The notes: generated by a model from the letters alone, not told the origin. Shown: positions 26,110 to 39,400, numbered from the stretch's first letter. The stretch is 64,000 nucleotides of DNA from Sapria himalayana (GCA_029783825.1 JAREIK010001726.1:1-64000), one strand, 5' to 3'. Numbers and translations are program-made.

Positions 26110-27150
26110 ATGGAAAGTAGACAATGAGGACACCGGCGACGTCCACGAAATCAGGATCAATCCCTAGCCTTTTTTGATCAGTAGGCTTTGATAGAGCTTG
26201 TGGGTGTTGCTATTGCAAGGGTTGCACAAATTAGTACAATTGGAGGTCAAGTAGGATCAAGTAACCTCCTAAAGTTCAAGGCACATCATCCTCCAATATT
26301 TATGGGGGGAGGATACCCGATGGCAAAAGATCATTGGTTTCGATAAGTGGATAAAATCTTGGATGCAATGGAAATCACTTCCAATGCTACCAAGATCCGC
26401 CTAGCAGCGTCTCAGCTAGAGGGTGAGTCACAAATTTGGTGGGATTGGATCAAGGTCTCGAAGAATATAGAGGCAATGACATGGGAAGTTTTCAAAGAAT
26501 TATTTATGGAAAAATATTTTTCGACTTCAGCTAGACATGCCAAGGCACGAGAATTCCTTGAACTTAGACAAGGAAATATGACGGTGTAGGACTATGTGGT
26601 CAAATTCACCGAGTAGGCATGCTTTGGGAATGATTATGTGGCTACTAATATGGCTAAGGTTCGAAAATTTGAAGATGGATTAAAATTGGTCATCCGAGGC
26701 AAGATTGTGAGATTTCTTATCCAATATATGGATTCGATGGTTAAGACAGCGTTAGCCATCGAGCGGAAGGTTGAGGATGCATGAAATATTCGGGAAATGA
26801 GTGGAAGTTCTGTTGGAAAAAGAAAAAAGAATCAACATTTTTCTGGAAAGTGGCAAAGATCTTTTATCCCACAAAAATTTTATGGACAAGGTCGTGATAA
26901 TCAAGGCCAAAGCCATACTAGAAATTCTAGCCAAATTGGACAAAAAACATGTTTTTTTATGTCATCAGCCTGGACATTGGAAATGATAATGTCCACGAAA
27001 GTAGGAATTCCAGGATTATGAGACATCACAGTCTCAGACATCCATGGGAAATATGCAAACATAGTTTATTCCTCCTTTCTCTAGTACGGGTCCAATGAAT
27101 TGGCTACAATCTAGGGGTACTCAATAAATATCTCCTACTTCACAAGCATA
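26110..27150 (+). pseudogene. gypsy gag, inactivated
   Basis: From the ATG at 26110 one frame runs through the retrotransposon gag domain (HHPPIFMGG near 26285, QLEGESQIWWDWI near 26420, FLELRQGNM near 26555) but is cut by five stops at 26125, 26344, 26587, 26614 and 26782. Four of these fit single C-to-T or G-to-A changes from Arg, Gln or Trp codons. A T-run at 26952-26958 appears to shift the frame. After it comes a zinc knuckle (C-F-L-C, G-H-W-K, then Cys) that itself contains two stop codons. Gag would form the cytoplasmic particle that packages the RNA. This copy cannot. Confidence 0.85.
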
Positions 27151-27166
27151 TCAGGAAGGCTAAGGC

Positions 27167-30100
27167 ATGGGTCGAGGTCGAGGCGAGAGCTCACAGACCA
27201 GAACTTTAAGGACCCAAGGGCGTGTCTATGCAATTACACCACAGATAGAGAGGATAGATCAGTCAGTAGTACAAGGTACTTTCTTGCTTTTTAATTTATG
27301 GGCAAGAGTTCTATTTGATTCTAGTGCATCACATTCATTTATTTCTACATCATGTGTGAAAGAATTGGGATTAAGAGCTAAAAACCTGGACAAGTTATTG
27401 CATGTGACTTCTCCTTTGGGGTATAGGGTGAAAATTAGTGTGATATACCGAGATTGTTAGTTAGAAATCTCAGGGATAATATTCATGGCAGATCTTAGAG
27501 TCATGGACATGTTGGATTTTAATGTAATTCTTGGCATGGACTGGTTAATAGCACATCGGGTCATTATTGATTATGATCGTAGAAAAATTATTATTCATAC
27601 ACCCGATGATATATGTGTTATATTTTAGGGGGACAAGTTTGATGCTTTATCCCATATTACGTATGATTCTAAATGGCATGGATAACTTATGGGTTGGCTG
27701 GCATGTCTCACCGTAGTAGAAGAAGGGACATTGGATATGAATCCTCCTTGGATAGTTTGTGATTATGAGAATGTTTTTCATGATGAATTACCAGGACTAC
27801 CCCTGCACAGGAATATAGATTTTTGTATTGAGTTACATCCTGGTACATCACCTATTTCTATGACTTCACATAGGATGGAACCAATTGAATTACAAGAACT
27901 CAAGGTCCAGATACAAGTTTGTTGGACAAGGGTTTTATTAGACCCAGTACTTCACCTTGGGGTGCTCCGGTTTTATTTGCAAAGAAAAAGGATAAAACCT
28001 TCGAATGTGCATTGATTATCGACAGTTGAATAGGGTTATGATAAAGAATCAATTTTCATTACCAAGGATTGATGATTTATTTGACTAGTTAAAAGGGGCA
28101 CATGTTTTTTCCAAGATAGATCTTCGTACTGGATATCACAAGTTGCGAGTTAAGGAGGTCGACATCCCTAAGACAGCATTTAGAACACGGTATGGGTATT
28201 TTGAGTTTACAGTAATGCCTTTTGGATTAACGAATGTGCTAGCAGCATTCATGGATCTTATGCATAGAATATTTCAGCCCTATTTAGATTATTTTGTTGT
28301 GATTTTTGTGGATGATATTTTGATTTATTCTCAGTCCGAAAGATAGCATGAGAATCATTTACATATTGTTCTCCAAACCGTGAGAGAACATAAGTTGCAT
28401 GCCAAGTTTGGTAAATGTGACTTTTGGTTGATAGAAGTAAAATTTCTGGGACATGTAGTGTCAGCTACAGGTGTCTTAGTGGACCCTAAAAAAGTTAGGG
28501 TAGTCATGAGTTGGGAGAGGCCAAAGTTAGTTTTTGAAATACGTAGTTTTTTGGGATTGGTTGGGTATTACATAAGGTTTATTGAGAATTTTTCACGGTT
28601 AGCTGCTCCAATGACTAGATTGACCAGGAAAGAAGTCAAGTATGAGTTGACTAATTCATGTGAAAATGCATTCCAAAAATTAAAAAGGAAGCTTACTTCA
28701 GTGCCTATTCTGATAATTCCGGATAGGGGGCAGAAATATACAATGTATTGTGATGCCTCGAAAGATGGATTGGAATGTGTTCTAATGTAATCTGGGAGAA
28801 TGGTAGCTTATGGTTCAATATAGTTAAAGAATCATTAGAGAAATTATCTCACACATGATATAGAATTGGCGGCTATAGTCTTTGCTTTAAAAATATGGTG
28901 CCACTTTTTGTATGGAGAGCAATTTGAGGTATATTCAAATCATAAAAGTCTGAAATATATCTTTACACAAAGAGATCTAAACATGAGACAACGTCGATGG
29001 ATGGAGTATCTGGAAGACTATGATTTTACTTTGTATTATCATACAGGTAAGGCAAATGTGGTGGCTGATGCACTTAGTCGAAAGTCACGAGGTGCACTAG
29101 CTAGTATAGCTTCTTGGAAATGGGATATGCTCGAAATTGTTGGATGATTCAGCTTACAATATAACAGTTGAAATCAGGGTGTTATCGGAAGTTTAGTATC
29201 GATATCTTCACTATTAAATAAGGTAATTGAGATGTAGAAAAAAGATGCAGAAATAATATCTATAAAGAACCGAGTAGAGACTAGTACGTGCGATGAAGGT
29301 TGGGCTATTCATATGGATGGTAGTCTTTGATTTAGGGGACGGATTGTGGTTCCCCAGATAGTGGAATTGAGAGAGGAGATTCTTAAAGAATTTCACTATT
29401 CTTATTTTACAGTACATCCAGGTGGCACAAAAATATATAATGATTTTCGTCGCCAATATTATAGGAATGGGACGAAGAGACATATTGGGGAATTTGTTCG
29501 ACGATGCCTCATGTGTCAGCAGATAATGGCTGAGCATCAGAGGCCAGTAGGATTACTCCAGCCTTTGGAGGTAATAGAGTGGAAATGAAAACATATCACA
29601 ATGGATTCTGTGACTCACTTGCCACGCACATCACGAAAACATGATGCTGTATTGGTAATTGTGGTCTGGCTTACAAAGTCCGCACATTTTTTAGCAATGT
29701 GAATGACCTTCACACGCGAGGAATTGTGTAGTTTATACATACGAGAAATTGTCCGATTACATGGAGTGCCAGTATCTATTGTATCGGACAGAGATCCATG
29801 ATTTATGGTTCATTTTTGGAAGAGTTTTTAGAAAGCAATGGGAACACAGTTGATAATGAGCACTGCTTTCCATCCACAAACTCACGGTTAATCAGAAAGA
29901 CCATACAAGTTTTGGAAGATATGTTGCGAGCATGTTGTCTAGATTTCAAGGATAGCTGGGAAGAACATCTTCCTTTGGTCGAGTGTGCCTATAACAATAG
30001 TTATCATGCAAGTATCCACATGGCACCATATGAAGCATTGTATGGAAGGCTATGTCGATCTCTAGTTTGTTGGGTTGAGGTGCGAGACTGATCCATCACG

Positions 30101-30645
30101 GGTCCAGATGTGATTAGAGATACCTTAGAGAAAGTAGTTTTGATACAACAACGTCTTCTTATAGCACAAAGTCGATAGAAAAGTTATGCTGATAAACGAA
30201 GACGATCCCTAGAATTTGAAGCGGGAGATCATGTTTTCTTGAAAGTGATACCAAAAGGAGAGTAATCATATTTGGCAAGCATGGAAAGTTATCACCAAGA
30301 TATATTGGGTCGTTCGAAATACTCGAGAAGGTTGGGTTTGTTGCTTATTGATTGGCTTTACCGCCATATTTATCTGGTGTTCACGAGATATTTCACGTTT
30401 CTATGCTTAGAAAATATATTCCTGATCCAACTCATGTAATGGATTGGGGAGAACTAGTTATTGGCGCAGATGGAACATTTAAAGAAATACTAGTGCGAAT
30501 CATTGATAGTCAAGATCAAGTTTTGCGATGCAAAACTGTGAGACTAGTAAAAGTAATATGACAACATCATGAAATAGAAGAAGCAACCTGAGAATGTCAA
30601 GACACGATGCGTGTTGCTTATCCTTTTTTATTTGAAAATTAAGAT
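27167..30645 (+). pseudogene. gypsy pol (protease, RT, RNase H, integrase, chromodomain), inactivated
   Basis: The protease keeps its Asp but reads D-S-S-A-S-H-S-F at 27317, where the family has D-S/T-G. RT runs from about 27900 to 28700, with [18 protein letters not shown] (28160-28230) and intact F-V-D-D-I-L-I-Y-S near 28304. RNase H follows at about 28730-29090, with YCDASKDG, then SNHKSLKY where the family has Asp for Asn, and VVADALSRK. The integrase zinc-binding part is at 29346-29540 (paired His, CLMC) and its core at 29590-30090 (SDRDP near 29786). The chromodomain spans about 30470-30640. Stops occur at 28084, 28344, 28786 and 29700 among others, with frameshifts near 27910, 28010 and in the integrase core. 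The two conserved Trp positions of the chromodomain (30559 and 30589) are TGA. Confidence 0.9.
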
Positions 30646-30737
30646 ATGTATTTTAGAAATTTAAAAAAATTATTTAACTTTACATATGTTAATAAGTGTA
30701 AAGGTGTAATTGTGGGAATCTCGGGACGAAATTCTTT

Positions 30738-30750
30738 AAGGAGGAGAGAA
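30738..30750 (+). other. Polypurine tract
   Basis: AAGGAGGAGAGAA directly precedes the 3' LTR start TGTGAAATCC. It is the expected plus-strand primer for reverse transcription. Confidence 0.9.
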
Positions 30751-31144
30751 TGTGAAATCCCAAAAAAAAAACTAACATAATTTGATTTTTGGAAAAAAGG
30801 GCAAAATGGTAATTTTGCAATAATAGAAAATAACCTGAAAATTTTAGGGCTATATTGATAAAATGTATGTCGTTATTGAATTCGTATTGGAAAATATAGC
30901 TACGGTGTCAAATTTCGTTAAATTCTGAGAAAGTCAGAATTTAGTTATATTTTTATTTATTTAATAATTATTAGAATATTTATGAAAAAAAAAATAAAAA
31001 TAAAAAATTCTTGTAACTGAAAGATCGCGGCACATCATCCACACATGGCAGTGCCTGCATGGGTGGTCCGCCGGCTGCACAGGTGTTAAACAAATTAATT
31101 TTATTTTAATTAATAATAATAAATGAATAAATAAATATATAAAA

Positions 31145-31206
<62 letters not shown>

Positions 31207-31684
31207 ATAAAAATGTCAGGAATCCAAAAAAATAGGAGAAGCTGAAAAAAAATTCGGCACTGGAGAGAGAGAGAGAGTATAGAGAAAAAAAATCTGTTAA
31301 CTTTCAATCAATCATAATGATTTATTTTGGAATCGGAATAAAGTAATCTAAGAACTAAAGTTACTCTACCCGACGATATCTTCACACTAATATCAAATTT
31401 AAAATGTTTCGATGAAATTTTCTAGAAGGTAGCGGTTTTCTCTCATCAGAATTTCTTTCTATTTAATGACCTGGAATGATCATGTTTATATTTCAAGGCG
31501 AATTGTTTGAAAATTTATTGGAAGTAATTAATTGGTTAAAATTTTCGGTATTTCATTAGAAATTATTAGTGTAGGATGAATTGGATTTGGATTGTTATAA
31601 TTGTGTCTGAAACATGGGTTAAATTGGAAATAAATATTTGCATTTCAAATGCACAGGAACATTCCATATACATGGGTGAGTGCA

Positions 31685-31736
<52 letters not shown>

Positions 31737-31963
31737 GTATATGGATGGTATTTAGCGAACTCAAATAGCGCGGGATTTTATTTGGTATATGATTATTATG
31801 GATTGCGAACTCGAATTGTGACAACGTCCAGCAGAGTTACGGCGATATTTATTTCTCGGAGAAAATCCGAGAAAATCATATTTTATTCGGATAAATGTCC
31901 AATATGTTTTTCGGAAGAGATCCATATTTTTCTAAATAATTGCAAAAAAATAAATATTACTAT

Positions 31964-32026
<63 letters not shown>

Positions 32027-32485
32027 TATGCATATCCAGTGATATAATATATCACAATTGGCTACGATATGTGTGAGGGAGTCATTGAGACTCATGAATA
32101 TGGGCATATAAAGATTTCATCCATAATTGCATTCATATAAATATTGTACATGAATGGATATTGAGGTATATTCATGGCATTTTACGTGCACTTAGGTAGA
32201 GAGTAATTCTGAAAAAGTTTACCCTACTGAGCCTTGCTCACTTCGTTGTTGGACAGATTTACAGGTAGGGGGTCCAGGACAGATGACAGATCCACATACG
32301 GGTCACACATGAAAAGGAAAGCCAGTTGTGGCTTAAATAATATGTTGGGTGTTTTCTTTCTCCCGTTAAGCAAATAAAATTTAAAAGGAAAAAAAATGTT
32401 TTGTATATTTGAAAAAATTTTATTTTATTGAACATTGTATTGTCAGATGGAATGAATGGGACCCCTGGGGAAATGGGGTGTCACA
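30751..32485 (+). repeat. 3' LTR of the gypsy element (1,735 bp)
   Basis: It begins TGTGAAATCCCAAA and ends AATGGGGTGTCACA. It is 99 bp longer than the 5' LTR. Longer (TA)n runs (near 31154-31200, 31688-31732, 31969-32014) and a small insertion around 31740-31820 account for most of this. Confidence 0.95.
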
Positions 32486-34994
32486 ATAAGAAGAATAATA
32501 AGAATAAGAAGAATAAGAAGAAAAAAAAAATTAGAAGAAAAATAAGAATTAGAAGAATAAGAAGAATAAGAAGAATAAGAAGATGATGATGAATAAGAAG
32601 AATAAAAAGTATAAGAAGAATAAGAAGAATAAGAAGTATAAGAAGAATAGAAGAATAGAAGAAAAGATGAATAAGAAGAATAAGAAGAATAATAAGAATA
32701 AAAAGAATTAGAAGAATAAGAAAAATAAGAAAAATTTATCAAAATAAGAAAAAAAAATAATAAGAATAATAAGAACAATAAGAAGAACAAGAATAATAAA
32801 AAAATAATAAGAATAAGAATAATAATAATAATAATAATAAAAGAATAAGTAGAATAAGAAGAATATGTAGAATAAGAAGAATAAGTAGAATAATAAGAAT
32901 AAGAAGAATAAGAAGAATTAGTAGATAAAGAAGAATAAGAAGAATAAGAATAAGAATAAGAAGAAAAATAAGAAGTATAAGAAGAATAAAAATAAATGAA
33001 TAAAATAAGAATAAAAAGAATAATAAGAATAAGAAGAATAAGAAAAATGAGAATAAAAGAGCAATAAGAAGAATAAGAAAAATAAGAATAAAAGATCAAT
33101 AAGAAGAATAAGAAAAATAAGAATAAAAGAGCAATAAGAAGAATAAGAAGTATAAGAAGAATAAGAAGATTAAGAAGAATAAGAAGAATAAGAAGAATAA
33201 GAAGAATAAGAAAAATATGTATTTTAATAAGAATAAGAAAAAAGAAGAATGAGAAGAATAAGAAGAATATAAGAATACGAAGAATAAAAAGAATAAAATG
33301 AATAAGAAGAATAATAAGAATAAGAAGAATAAGATGAATAAGAAGTATAAAAAGAATAAGAAGAATAAGAAGAATAAAAAAAATACGTAGATTAATAAGA
33401 ATAAGAAAAAAGAAGAATGAGAAGAATAAGAAGAATAATAACAATAAAAACTATAATATTGAATAAAAAGAATAAGAAAAATAATAATAATAAGAAGAAT
33501 AAGATGAAAATAACATAAGATGAATAAAGAGAATAAGTAGAATAAGTAAAATAAAAAGAATAAAAAAGAATGAGAAGAATAAGAAGAATAAGAAGAATGA
33601 GAAGAATGAGAAGAATAAGAAGAATAAGAAGAATGAGAAGAATAATAAGAATTAGAAGAATAATAAGAATAAGAATAAGAAGAATAAGAAGAATTAGAAG
33701 AATTAGAAGAATAAGAAGAAAAAGAATAAGAAGAATAATAAAAATAACTTGAAAAGGAAGAATAAAAACAATAAAAAGAAAAAGAAGAATAACAAGAATA
33801 AGAAGAATAACAAGAATAAGAAGAAATATAAGAATTAAAAGAATAAGAAGAATAATAAGAAAAAAAGAATAATAAGGAAAAAAGTAAATAAGAATAAGAA
33901 GAATAAAAAGAATAAGAAAAATACGAAGAATAAAAAGAATAATAAGAAAAAAAGAATAATAAGGAAAAAAGTAAATAAGAATAAGAAGAATAAAAAGAAT
34001 AAGAAAAATACGAAGAATAAGAAGAATAAGAAGAATAAGAAGAATAAGTAGAATAAGAAGAATAAGAAGAATAAGAAGAATAATAAGAATAAGAAGAATA
34101 AGAACAAGAAAAAGAATAAGAAAAAGAAGAATAAGAAGAATAAGAATAATAAGAAGAATAAGAAGAAAGAATAAGAAAAATAAGAAGAATAAGAAGAATA
34201 ACAAGAATATGAAGAATAAAAAGAATATGCAGATTAATAATAAAAAGAAAAAAGAAGAAGGAGAAGAATGAGAAGAATGAAAAGAATGAGAAGAATAAGA
34301 AGAATAATAAAGAATAAGAAGAATAAGAAAAATAATAAGAATAAGAAGAATTAGATGAAAATAAACATAAGATGAATAAGAAGAATAAGAAGAATAAGAA
34401 GAATAAGAAGAATAAGAATAATAAGAATAATAAATAGAAAATAAAGATTAAGAAGAAGAAGAATAAATAGAATGATAAGAAGAATAACAAGAATATGAAC
34501 AATAAGAAGCATAAGAAGAATAAAAAAAATAAGAAGGGTGATAATAATTAAAAGAATTAGATGATTTAAAAGAATAAGAATAATTAGAAGAATTAGCACA
34601 ATAGAAGAGAAAGAAGAATAAGAAGAATAAAAAGAATAAGAAAAATAAGTATAATAATAAAAATAAGTAGATTAAAAAAATAAGAAGAATAAGAAGAATA
34701 AGAATAATAAGAAGAATGTTAAGAATGAGAAGATTAAGAAGAATAAGAAGAATACAAAGAATAAGAAGAATTAGAATAATAAGATGAATAAGAAGAATGA
34801 GAAGAATAAGAATAATAATAAGAATAGTAATAATAATAATTATATGAAGAATAAGAATAATAAAAAGAATTGAAGAAAAGAAGAATAATAAAAATGAGAA
34901 GAATGAGAAGACTAAGAAGAATAAGAAGAATAAGAATAAGAAGAATAAGAAGAATAAGTAGAATATGTAGAATAAGAATAATAAGATGAATAAG
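32486..34994 (+). repeat. AATAAGAAG array, right part (split by gypsy insertion)
   Basis: About 2.5 kb of degenerate (AATAAGAAG)n. It contains longer internal duplications: an 87-bp unit marked by AAGGAAAAAAGTAAATAAG at 33874 and 33961, and a roughly 42-bp unit marked by GAATAAAAGAGCAATAAG near 33050-33140. The motif TAGATTAATAAGAATAAG near 33389 recurs in the array beyond the LINE. Long open frames here (up to 468 codons, minus strand) are artefacts. Confidence 0.95.
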
Positions 34995-36450
34995 AAGAGA
35001 AGCTCTCAAGTTCTAGAGAGAGAAACTCATTTTTTAGAGAGAGTAATAGCAATTTTCATTAAAGAAGAAGCTGATTTCATTGAGGAAGAAGCCGATTTCA
35101 TGCAAAAAATGGACCAAGTTGATTTATTAAGGGATAAGAAGTCATTTGCTCATCAAATTAAAAGGACCGCGCCTCCCTATTTTGATTTTTCCGAAATTTA
35201 CGGGGAAAAAATGGAGAACCCTCGATAGAGTTCTCCCCCTCCGATATCGCCATGCTTGCTGAAGCTCACAAATACACTGTAGTGGGCAAATTTTCTGATG
35301 GGCGACCTCGCATTGAAGATATCGGGGCATTCTTCGCATCACTGAAGCTTAAAGGTCTATCAAAAACTGGCGTCTTGGATGCTAAACATATTATCATTCA
35401 ACTATCCACCGAGGAGGACTTCCATAGAGTATTGCTGAAGGTAGTATGGTATATATCGGGCTATCCTATGAGAGCCTTCAGATGGATGCCTTCCTTCATA
35501 ACCAAATAGAAGTCGCCATTACACCTGGTTTGGTTTCTCCACCCTATGCTGCCTATTCACTTCTTTGATAAGCTCTCCCTCTATCATATTGCTAGTGCAG
35601 TTGGCACCCCTCTTCTCCTTGATGGTGCCACTACCATGTTATCTCGACCAAGTATAGCTTGGCTCTGCATAGAAGTGAACCTACTGCATCACATCCCTCA
35701 CCGTATATGGATTGGCAGTAAAAATGGGGATGGGTTCTGGCAAGAATTGATTCCAGAAAACCTCCCAAGCTACTGCTCCTACTGTAATAAACTGGGGCAT
35801 TCATATGACCATTACTTGGTTAAAAAATTTACCGAAGACAAATAGTGGAATGTTCCTAGAACAGAGAAAAGAAATGAAAGGAAAGAATATAGAATTAAAC
35901 CCCCCCAACATAGTGAACAGAACTGCAATGGAGTTGTTACAGGAATGGAAATAGTGGAATATGTTCCCACTAGGAAAGAAGATACCGAAGGTGTTAGAAA
36001 AACAAATAACTTAGAGGAAAATGCTAAAAACCATGAACTAATCATAAAAATAGCTGAAATAAATAAAAGATTTAGGAGAGGCAGATTCGAAACCAGAAAA
36101 AAGAGTGCAGGAGAAGGAAAGGGGTAGAGGAGTTAGGTAATAACTCAGATGAGGATTTAGAGGTTAGAACCGATTTCATTTTAAATAAAAATGAGAAAGA
36201 ATCTGATTTTATAAAAGCCACCAAAGATGATTTAAAAATCAATAATTTTACAAATATAATGGGAGATAGAGATTGGGCCATGGAGGAAATAAAACTCATG
36301 GCATTACATCTAGGCAGGGAATGGAAAAATGAAAAATTAGGATGGTTTAGTTCGATTAAAAAATCTAGAAATAGGAAAAAATACTTAAATAAAACATATG
36401 AATCAAAATGCGATACAAGAGCTCGGGCTAAATCCACTTCTAATGTTTAG
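34995..36450 (+). pseudogene. LINE ORF1 (DUF4283 and zinc knuckle), frameshifted
   Basis: The DUF4283 domain spans about 35235-35500: VVGKFSDGRPRIEDIGAFF, then LDAKHIIIQLSTEEDF, then YPMRAFRWMPSF. A stop at 35507 separates it from the next part (35546-35845), which ends in a zinc knuckle, C-S-Y-C-N-K-L-G-H-S-Y-D-H-Y, whose final Cys is Tyr. A Lys-rich region follows to about 36450. A frameshift in the A-run near 35205-35210 separates the first 70 codons from DUF4283. ORF1 proteins of plant L1 elements bind the element RNA. This copy cannot be translated whole. The apparent ATG at 34986 lies in the array and is not reliable. Confidence 0.75.
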
Positions 36451-36454
36451 ATTT

Positions 36455-39400
36455 CTCTACTAGAATGTGAGGGGGTATTGCAAACCCATCTTCAATAAAA
36501 AGAGTTAAAAAACTAATTCAATTATATAAAACTCCAATTATTATACTTGCCGAACCCATTGTAAATAAGGATAAACTAGAATACTACAAAAAGCTATTAG
36601 GGTTTGATTATTCTTTCTCTAATAAAAATAACAAAATCTGGATTTTTTGGAAAAGCATATTTAATATAATTATTTTAGAATATACGAATCAAATTATTAA
36701 CTTTTCTTTAGATAATCCCCGAGAGGAGATCATTTCAGTAGTTTATGACAAATATACTAAAGAAGGTAGAAGGGAGCTTTGGAATGATATTCTTAAAACT
36801 GCTAAAATAAATAAACCATTGATAATAGGAGAAGATTTCAATATTATAAGAAAGGCTAGCGAGAAAAAAGGGGGAAACCCCCCAATAGAAAAGCTATCAC
36901 TCACTTTAATGATACGATATCAGAGGCTAGTTTAATGGAAGCTAGCTTTTCAGGCCCCTAATATACTTGGTGCAATAACTGGAAAGTTAAATGCACCATA
37001 TGGGCAAGATTACATAGAATTCTACATAATGTCAAATGGCTAGAAGCTTATGGCTCCACAGCCATTAGACATTTAAATAGAACCTGTTCAGACCACAATC
37101 CACTATTAATATCCGTAGAAAAAATAAAATCAAGAATAAGTCGTTTAAATTTCAGAATGCATGGTCTTTACATCATGCTTTCATCAATACAGTTAAAAAT
37201 TAATGGACACAAGAAATAACAGGTAACCCAATTCAAATATGGAATGATAAATTAGAAAGGCTAAAAAAACACTTAATGATATGGAATAGAGACTCCTTCG
37301 GCAATATTAACAAAAATATTATAGAAGCAGAAAAGAAAGTTGAAAAAAAGATTTAGAATATGAAACACTTCAAAATTCAGATAGTATAAAGGAACTAAAT
37401 AAAGCACAGGCTGAGCTAAAATTAAAATTACTAATACAGGAAGTATTTTGGAAACAAAAAGCTAAAATAAATGGATTAAAGAAGGAGATAAAAATACGAA
37501 GTTTTTCCAGAAAACAACCAAAATCAAGACTCAAAAACAAAGAATAAAACGTATAAAAAATAACCTAAACAAATGGGTAGACACTAACTTAGAAATTAAA
37601 AACCACCTTGACGAATATTTTGAAAACCAATTTAGAGGCATTACAAATTTGAATGGAGATTATCTCCTAAATAAGATAGACCATAAAATTACCAATGAAG
37701 AAAATGATGCACTTACCAAATTTTCGGATGAAGAATAACTGAAGTTTATTATCTTTAGCATGGGCAAAAACAGTGCCCCGAGTCCTGATGGGTGGAACTA
37801 TGAGTTCAATCAAAATGGTTGGTTAATCATAAAAAATGACCTCCTAGGGGCTATACATGGATATTCTGTGGCGCAGAAATAGGCAAGAAATGGAGCGGCA
37901 CGTACTTGGTTCTAATTCCTAAAATGGAAAACCCCGATAAAGCTAAAGACTTTAGACCTATCAGCCTATGTAACTCCATTTATAAAATCATGGCCAAGCT
38001 ACTTCAAAATAGATTAGTTGTAGTTTTGCCAAAAATCATTTCTAAAGAACAATCAGGATTTATGAAAAATAGATTATTAATGGAAAATATTTGTTTAGCA
38101 AAAGAAATGATCAGAGAAATATGATCCAAATCTAGAGGTCATAATGTATTGCTAAACCTAGATCTCTCAAAAGCTTTTGATAGAATTGAATAGAAAATTT
38201 TATGTTTTGTCATGAGAAAGATGAGTTTTTTTTGAAACCTGGACTGACTTGATTTATAGATGCATATCAAGTCCTTAGATTAAAATTCTTGTCAATGGAG
38301 AACTAGGAAAAGATATCAAGCCGATGAGAGAGTTAAGGCAGGGTGATCCCCTTTCTCCCCCCCTCTTTAATATCTACCTAGAGCTCCTCATTATTAATGT
38401 CAAAAATAAACTTATCTCAGGAAGTATAGGTCAGTTTAGTCAGCCTATTAATACTCCTTTAGTGTGATGCTTGGCTTATGCTGATGATGTGATCATTTTC
38501 ACAAATGGAATCTCCAGATCCCTACATAACCTCATGGAGTTGTTAAAGGTCTTAGAAGAAGAAACGAGACAGAAAATTAATAACAAAAAGTGCCAATTTA
38601 TGATTGCCAAAAAAGCCCCAATAAGTCTAGGTCATAGAATTAACAAAATAACAGGTTTCATGCAGATAAAAGGTGCACTTCAATATCTTGGATGCCCAAT
38701 ATATGAAGGAAAACTAAAATCAATATACCTAGATTTACTACTTGAAAAAATTAAAAATAAAATTCCTGGCTAGAGAGTGGACATACTTTCCATGAGTGGT
38801 AGAATTGCTCTGATCACCCATGTGTTACAAAGCGTAGTCATGCAGAATCTGCTGATTACTCACCTTCGAGTGTCGGATAAAAAAGAATAGAGAAGAAATT
38901 GGCCCATTTCTTATTGGGATCAAAAAGTGGCAAAAGAAAGTTACATTGGAAAAATGGAAAGATCTTTCTACCCCTTACAGGAAACAGGCCTCAGCATTAC
39001 TGATTTAAACGATCTAGTTAAAGCATGGACGTGCAAAAGATGGTGGAGGTTTAAAGAAAAAAATAACCTATGGGCTGAATTTATGAGATCTAAATATTGT
39101 ATAAAGGATAATATAACTAGGAATAGAAAAAAGAACAAAGCATCACAAATCTGGCTTCAAATGCTCAATCAAAGGGAATTACTGGAAAAACATTCTAAAC
39201 TTACTAAAAATGGCTGGAAATGGACTTTAAGTGCAGACGGAATATTCTCACTTAAAACCATTAAAGAAAAAGTAAGAAGTTGGAATGAAATACAACCTTT
39301 ATTTAAATGGATATGGGATAACGATAATAGTCAAAAGATAAAAACTAATACATGGAAAGTTCTCTCAAATATCATTCCTATAGATGAAAACAAAAAAAGA

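Larger units (their letters stand above)
24223..32485 (+). mobile_element. Ty3/gypsy chromovirus-type LTR retrotransposon, structurally complete but coding-defective
   Basis: The 8,263-bp element is bounded by LTRs that start TGTGAAATCC and end GGGGTGTCACA. The five bases before it (24218-24222) and after it (32486-32490) are both ATAAG, a 5-bp target duplication. Internal order is PBS, gag, protease, reverse transcriptase, RNase H, integrase, chromodomain, PPT. This is the Ty3/gypsy order, and the chromodomain with FHVSMLRKYIPDP suggests the Tekay/Del group. All genes are broken. In one 155-bp stretch compared by eye (from about 24312 and 30835) the LTRs differ at 8 positions, so the insertion is not recent. 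It sits inside an older AATAAGAAG array. Confidence 0.95.

Noticed and set aside
31110..32107. Tyr/Ile-rich frames over the (TA)n runs in the 3' LTR (also 25218-25415)
   Set aside because: They are AT dinucleotide repeat inside an LTR. The adjoining codons belong to non-coding LTR sequence.
32443..34502. Long minus-strand open frames (333, 468, 270 codons) of Phe/Leu/Ser/Tyr repeats in the AATAAGAAG array
   Set aside because: The 9-bp unit is a multiple of three and leaves five of six frames without stops, so long frames are expected. Composition is pure simple repeat with no start context or domain. The same holds for frames at 20285-21912, 23635-24299, 41329-42525, 43204-46343 and 49297-51524.
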